Part shown: positions 5,854 through 9,580 of the stretch, piece by piece
Position numbering within the stretch: the first letter of the stretch is position 1
How the letters are laid out: every line of letters starts with the position of its first letter
NCBI GenBank assembly: GCA_018065295.1
Contig: JAGHTQ010000128.1
Coordinates: 1 to 9,580, forward strand
From: Candidatus Colimonas fimequi
Lineage (GTDB): Bacteria; Bacillota; Clostridia; Peptostreptococcales; Anaerovoracaceae
Direction of reading: 5' to 3'
Length of the DNA stretch: 9,580 nt
Notes under the pieces: model-generated
The model's input: the letters and a program-made list of their open reading frames with translations, nothing else
Databases searched by the model: none
Told to the model about the DNA's origin: nothing
Position numbers and translations under genes: made by a program

Positions 5854-7461
5854 TTAAGCCTTCTTAGCTTCGAGCATTTCTTCCTGTTCTGACTTAAGTC
5901 TTTCTGATGGGATAGGCATGCCCTTTTCGTCGTAGTCTTCCTTATGCAGGTCGTACTTGTAAGGATTTCTGATAACCTTAGCAAATGAGAATACGATGAT
6001 GATCAGCAGGAATACTACTGGGAATCCACCGAGGTTGGACAGATACTTCAGAGCGTCTGTTGACTGGAATGCCAGGATGAAGATGATACTCATAGCACCA
6101 ATTGTAGCACCCCAAACGATCTTGAGCCATGTTGGTGATTCCTGGTCGTCTTCTGTCAGACCGCCTGTGCACAGACCAGCCATAGCGTTTGTATTTGAGT
6201 CTGATGCAGTTACGATTGCCAGGAATACGATTACGAGGAATACAGCGATTGTTACTACTGAGATTGGCATCTGCTGGAGAACTGCATATGTAGCAGCAGC
6301 AGTACCGTTGTTTGTCATAGCTTCGTTGATGCCAGCGCCGTTCAGTTCATAGTACAGTGATGCTGATGAGAACAGGCCTAACCAACCTACTGAGAAGAGT
6401 GAAGGCCAGATTACGATAACCTGGATAGCTTCTCTTACTGTGTAGCCCTTTGACAGTCTGCCAAGGAATGTTGATGTTACAGGCATCCATGCCATCCAGT
6501 TGCACCAGTAGAATACAGGCCACCATGCAGCCCATGCATCTCCGTCAGCTACTGAGTGGAACAGTGAAATCTTAGCGAAGTTTGTCAGGTAGTCACCGAA
6601 ACCTTCTACAGTGTTGCTCAGGCAGTATACTGTAGGTCCGAAGATGAATACGAATGCGCCAAGTGCGAAGTAAATTCTTGAGTTCCATGTTGACAGGATT
6701 CTGATACCCTTCATAACGCCTGATACAGCTGAGAGTACGAATGCAGCAACGATGATAACGCCTACGATGATCCATACTGTAGGGCCTGAAGTGAATGCGC
6801 CAGTCAGAGTTGCGCCACCTTCAGCGATAAGGAATACAGCTGAACCCATTGATGCAGCCATACCACAAACCAGTGCTACTAAGCAAACAACGTCAACAAC
6901 TGGTGAAACCTTTTCAGTCATGTTGTCGTTGAGTGTTGGGAACAGCATTGAACCTACTGAGTACTTCTTACCTGCGTTGTAGAACAGGAATGCGAAGAGG
7001 ATAGCAGGTACGCCGTAAATGCACATTGGAGTGAATGTCCATTCAAGGAAAATGTTGCTCATCAGGAATGTGATAGCGTCACTTGATTCTGCAGTTACGT
7101 GTGCAGGTGGACCATAGTAGTGGTACATTGGTTCTGCGCAAGCCCACAGCAGGATACCAGCTGCCATGATTGTGCAGAGTACGATGTAAACATAGTTTGA
7201 CATCTTCATTACAGGCTTAGCGTTTCTTCCGCCGATTCTTACCTTACCAAATGGCAGGATGTAAGCTACTGCAATGAGGACAACGCAGATAAATGACATC
7301 AGGCAGAAGAGCCATCCGAAGTCTGCGAAGATGAAGCCTGTGATTGTCATAACACCAGCATTGAAACTTTCGCCAACTGCGAAGTTCAGGATGATAGTAA
7401 TTATGCACAGTGCCCAAGGGATACCAAAGATCCCCCACTTTACTTTCTTGGAACCTTCCAT
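5854..7461 (-). CDS. BCCT-family transporter (betaine/carnitine/choline type)
   Basis: The product has 535 residues, normal for the family, with about 12 hydrophobic segments. The start is supported by AAGGAGG six bases before the ATG. Family landmarks are AGILLWACAEPMYHYYGPP (about 101-119, the substrate-region helix 3 motif), the aromatic cluster WPVFYWCNWMAWMP (314-327) of helix 8 that forms the quaternary-ammonium cage in BetP and CaiT, GRLSKGYTVREAI (334-346) and TASDSNTNAMA (418-428). The C-terminal tail from about 500 is charged and cytoplasmic. Such proteins import trimethylammonium compounds, by sodium symport or by exchange. It is the last gene of the ETF/FAD-oxidase operon, 81 bases after the GlpP-like gene, so a catabolic substrate is more likely than pure osmoprotection. 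The actual substrate, and whether it depends on sodium, cannot be decided here. Confidence 0.93.
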   Translation of the reverse strand: MEGSKKVKWGIFGIPWALCIITIILNFAVGESFNAGVMTITGFIFADFGWLFCLMSFICVVLIAVAYILPFGKVRIGGRNAKPVMKMSNYVYIVLCTIMAAGILLWACAEPMYHYYGPPAHVTAESSDAITFLMSNIFLEWTFTPMCIYGVPAILFAFLFYNAGKKYSVGSMLFPTLNDNMTEKVSPVVDVVCLVALVCGMAASMGSAVFLIAEGGATLTGAFTSGPTVWIIVGVIIVAAFVLSAVSGVMKGIRILSTWNSRIYFALGAFVFIFGPTVYCLSNTVEGFGDYLTNFAKISLFHSVADGDAWAAWWPVFYWCNWMAWMPVTSTFLGRLSKGYTVREAIQVIVIWPSLFSVGWLGLFSSASLYYELNGAGINEAMTNNGTAAATYAVLQQMPISVVTIAVFLVIVFLAIVTASDSNTNAMAGLCTGGLTEDDQESPTWLKIVWGATIGAMSIIFILAFQSTDALKYLSNLGGFPVVFLLIIIVFSFAKVIRNPYKYDLHKEDYDEKGMPIPSERLKSEQEEMLEAKKA

Positions 7462-7505
7462 AAATTCCTCCTTAAAAAAACAAATAATACCTTACATATA
7501 ATCAT

Positions 7506-7526
7506 CCCTGTGCGAGCGCACACGGG
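7506..7526. other. GC-rich hairpin in the leader of the BCCT gene
   Basis: The sequence between the GlpP-like gene and the transporter contains CCCTGTGC/GCACA(C)GGG, an 8-bp stem with one bulged base and a 4-base loop. There is no T-run directly after it on either strand, but on the minus strand a T7 run occurs about 30 bases later, just before the ribosome binding site. It may be a processing site, stability element or control hairpin between the two genes. Confidence 0.55.
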
Positions 7527-7542
7527 TAATTACCTTAAATAA

Positions 7543-8157
7543 TTAGTCATTTAATTTCCAGATTTCTCTGTTTGTTGTTGTTACTGCCATAGCTCCGGCT
7601 GATAATGCCTTAGTAACAACATTCTCGTCTGTAACAAGACCGCTTGCTACGAGAGGTCTTCCTTCGATTTCCTCTGTCACATAACGCAGCATCTGTTCAA
7701 GACCAGCTGGCATCATCTCAACTACGTCCGGCTCAGTATCACGAACATTCTTCTTAATGTTGTCATATGTGAGCTGGTCGATCATGAAGAAGCGCTGAAC
7801 TGTGAACAGTCCGATTTCGTTTGCCTTCTTGATGAGGTGTGCCTTAGTGCTGATGATTCCATCAGCTTCTGTGAACTTCTTAATGAATTCCACACTAATA
7901 TCCTTAGGAGCAAGTCCGCTAATAAGGTCGATGTGTACAAGAACCATCTTGCCAGCATCCTTCAGCTTCTTAACGATATCTCCTATTGTACATATATTCC
8001 CATACAGCACATAAACTATATCGCAGTCAGTAGTAATTACTGATTCAAGCCATTCGTCATTCTTAACCGCCGGAATAACCGGATAACGACCTGTGCTGTC
8101 ATAGAAATACTCTCTATACTCTCTCTTCTTAGCAGCATTCTTGCTATCTATTTTCAT
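7543..8157 (-). CDS. GlpP-family glycerol-3-phosphate-responsive antiterminator-like protein
   Basis: The product has 204 residues from the ATG at 8155-8157, which has GGAGGA seven bases upstream. A longer reading from 8214 would overlap the preceding gene and lacks a site. The whole protein fits the GlpP family (PF04309), a TIM-barrel fold: VHIDLISGL (74-82), ADGIISTK (98-105), a QRFFMID segment (121-127), PDVVEMMPAG (143-152), ASGLV (171-175) and TTTNREIW (193-200). In Bacillus, GlpP binds glycerol-3-phosphate and glpD leader RNA to prevent termination. No glycerol genes are visible here. It lies between an ETF-linked FAD oxidase and a BCCT transporter, 25 bases after the former. It may regulate this operon or act on RNA elsewhere. 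The assignment to the family is firm; the effector and target are unknown. Confidence 0.88.
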   Translation of the reverse strand: MKIDSKNAAKKREYREYFYDSTGRYPVIPAVKNDEWLESVITTDCDIVYVLYGNICTIGDIVKKLKDAGKMVLVHIDLISGLAPKDISVEFIKKFTEADGIISTKAHLIKKANEIGLFTVQRFFMIDQLTYDNIKKNVRDTEPDVVEMMPAGLEQMLRYVTEEIEGRPLVASGLVTDENVVTKALSAGAMAVTTTNREIWKLND

Positions 8158-8182
8158 TTGTTCCTCCGAGTGATTAACACTC

Positions 8183-9454
8183 CTATGGCAGAAGATCTGC
8201 CTTAATCCTTCCAAGCCCGTGTTCGTCGAACACTTCTGCCTCTTCAGAAACAGCCTTAGCTACCCACTTCTTCATAAGCTCGTAGGCTTCATCGTATTCA
8301 GCCTTGTCCTTAGGAAGTAAGTTAACATGCAGGTTGTTGTTATATACATGTCCGAATACTACGCTTGCAACGTTAGTATTGTTTAAATCTTCTCTGTAAT
8401 CAGCAAGTACCTTGGCGAAGTCTGCATCAGGACGAGCGATGTCAACGCCAAGCTTAACGATTGATTCATCCTGAATTCTAGCCTGCGCTATTCTCACGTT
8501 TGAACCTTCAGCAACGGCATGTCTTACTGCGTGGAGCTGATCAACACCAGCTTCGCTTGTCTGTGCCCATGAAGTGTTAGGGTCACTGCCATACTTACTT
8601 GAGCACTGGATGATAGGCATCAGTGATGGCATCATCTGAGACATCTGTCCTGAAATCTCAACGTAGAGCATTGCCTGCGCACCCTCTGGGAAAGCAGGTA
8701 CACTTGCAATTGCATCTGACTGTTCACGGAACTCGTCAACTAAGTTCATTCCGTCTCTGTCGATGAATTCATTGCCTGTGAGAAATACTGATGGATTACC
8801 ATCAAAAAGTGTCTTCATTTCCTGTGCACACTCAGCAGCCTTCATCTCATCTTCAAAGAAAAGACCTACGCCCCAAGTTGCTTCAGGCTTCTTAACAAGT
8901 CTTACTGTTACATCTGTAATCAGACCCATCTTACCTTCTGAACCGACGATCTTGTCAAGCTCATCGGGATCTGTAATAGTCTGAAGTTCGCCGTCGTTAT
9001 CAATCAGCTTAACGCCGGCTACATAATTACGAGTTTCACCGTAATGAACCGCATTGATTCCCTTAGAACCAAGAGCTACAACACCACCTACTGTAGCAGT
9101 AACTTCTGTAGGACGTGGAGGCCAGATATAACCCTTATAGTCCTTGCGAAGTGCTGTGTCTAGCTGGTCTAATGTAACTCCTGCGCCTACATGAGCCAGA
9201 ATGTCGTCGCCATCTTCCTGACGATCCCATACCCATTTCATCCATGCAGTGCCAATAATCACGCCACCTTCAGGAACTGAACCACCACATATTCCAGTTC
9301 TAGTTCCCTGGAATGTGATTCCTCTGTCCTTGTAGTCGCGAATCATTTCCTGTGCATCAGCTTCGTTTGTAGGATTAAGAATTCCTTCAGCTGTGCCGTG
9401 AAGTCCTGATTCGTCTCTTAACTGGTCCATTGTTGGATTCATTACTGGTATCAT
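8183..9454 (-). CDS. FAD-linked oxidoreductase, GlcD/LctD-type, ETF-associated
   Basis: The product has 423 residues from the ATG at 9452-9454, with AGGGGAAC just upstream; it follows the etfA stop by one base. Residues about 25-187 form a PCMH-type FAD-binding domain: GTRTGICGGSVPEGGVII (50-67), TATVGGVVALGSKG (119-132), YGETRNYVAGV (138-148) and GSEGKMGLITDV (171-182). Residues about 195-420 form the FAD-linked oxidase C-terminal domain, with GHVYNNNLHVN (368-378) and EHGLGRIK (411-418), whose histidines correspond to metal ligands in D-lactate and glycolate dehydrogenases. The usual GH-x-GDGN-x-H is altered. Relatives oxidise 2-hydroxyacids; those beside etfBA, such as Acetobacterium LctD, pass electrons to ETF in a bifurcating complex. 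At 423 residues it is somewhat shorter than typical. The substrate is unknown; lactate is possible, but no lactate permease is visible. Confidence 0.87.
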   Translation of the reverse strand: MIPVMNPTMDQLRDESGLHGTAEGILNPTNEADAQEMIRDYKDRGITFQGTRTGICGGSVPEGGVIIGTAWMKWVWDRQEDGDDILAHVGAGVTLDQLDTALRKDYKGYIWPPRPTEVTATVGGVVALGSKGINAVHYGETRNYVAGVKLIDNDGELQTITDPDELDKIVGSEGKMGLITDVTVRLVKKPEATWGVGLFFEDEMKAAECAQEMKTLFDGNPSVFLTGNEFIDRDGMNLVDEFREQSDAIASVPAFPEGAQAMLYVEISGQMSQMMPSLMPIIQCSSKYGSDPNTSWAQTSEAGVDQLHAVRHAVAEGSNVRIAQARIQDESIVKLGVDIARPDADFAKVLADYREDLNNTNVASVVFGHVYNNNLHVNLLPKDKAEYDEAYELMKKWVAKAVSEEAEVFDEHGLGRIKADLLP

Positions 9455-9455
9455 A

Positions 9456-9580
9456 TTAGTTCCCCTGGAGTAGTTCTTCCAAAGCTTCAAGGATTGCCTT
9501 AGCATCTCCCTTGACTGCCATGTCAGACTTGCTCATTATCTGTGCCTTCTCGTCTTGATTGATTGCAATAATAGTCTTGC
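9456..9580 (-). CDS. etfA: Electron transfer flavoprotein alpha subunit, C-terminal end
   Basis: Only the last 40 codons and the stop TAA (9456-9458) are in the window. The translation KTIIAINQDEKAQIMSKSD, then MAVKGDAKAILEALEELL, matches the conserved EtfA C-terminus: the '(S)KTIIAIN-D--API---AD--V-GD' FAD-binding end followed by a closing helix. EtfA pairs with EtfB to shuttle electrons between flavoprotein dehydrogenases and further acceptors in the cytoplasm. The stop is one base from the start of the FAD-linked oxidase, indicating translational coupling and a functional partnership. etfB is expected just to the right, outside the window. Confidence 0.9.
   Translation of the reverse strand, partial: KTIIAINQDEKAQIMSKSDMAVKGDAKAILEALEELLQGN

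Noticed and set aside
5996..6352. A 118-codon plus-strand open frame inside the BCCT region.
   Set aside because: The opposite strand has full-length family conservation across this stretch; the plus frame has no start signal or recognisable domain.
7506..7526. Intrinsic terminator after the GlpP-like gene.
   Set aside because: The stem is strong but no T-run follows directly on either strand, so it was kept only as an unassigned hairpin.
8158..8214. A longer start for the GlpP-like protein, overlapping the FAD oxidase gene.
   Set aside because: The ATG at 8155-8157 has a strong GGAGGA site and begins where family similarity begins.

Overview
The window looks like chromosomal DNA from an anaerobic Firmicute of the class Clostridia. 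This rests on Gram-positive style ribosome binding sites (AAGGAGG), a lipobox lipoprotein, clostridial Ig-like/Fn3-like surface domains, an ETF-linked oxidoreductase operon, a MutX-like Nudix enzyme and a YcxB-like protein. The GC content is moderate by eye. A lower rank cannot be fixed from this sequence.

Left part (1-4562, minus strand): a probable four-gene operon transcribed right to left under a cobalamin (B12) riboswitch. A sigma-A type promoter (4534-4562) leads into the aptamer (4329-4513), a structured expression platform, and an intrinsic terminator (4219-4242). The genes follow with gaps of 7, 26 and 50 bases. They encode a 90-aa eight-cysteine protein, a lipoprotein with a DUF4430 (transcobalamin-like) domain, a secreted protein with about eight propeller-like repeats plus Ig-like and Fn3-like domains, and a large secreted protein with tandem 119-residue repeats that runs off the left edge. 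Three of the four products are exported. The most economical reading is a B12-repressed cell-surface system for capturing cobalamin or a related corrinoid. This is the most interesting content of the window.

Middle (4570-5820): a divergent plus-strand Nudix hydrolase gene of the MutX/8-oxo-dGTPase type converges on a gene for a small two-helix YcxB-like membrane protein, with a bidirectional terminator between them. Three copies of a 37-base hairpin-forming repeat lie here: two identical tandem copies after the Nudix gene and one diverged copy just upstream of the YcxB-like gene.

Right part (5854-9580, minus strand): a second apparent operon. In transcription order it holds the end of etfA, a GlcD/LctD-type FAD oxidoreductase, a GlpP-family (glycerol-3-phosphate antiterminator) protein and a BCCT-family transporter, closed by a strong terminator. 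This suggests import of a small organic substrate, perhaps a quaternary amine, and oxidation of a hydroxyacid-like compound with electrons passed to an electron-transfer flavoprotein. The actual substrate is not visible from sequence.
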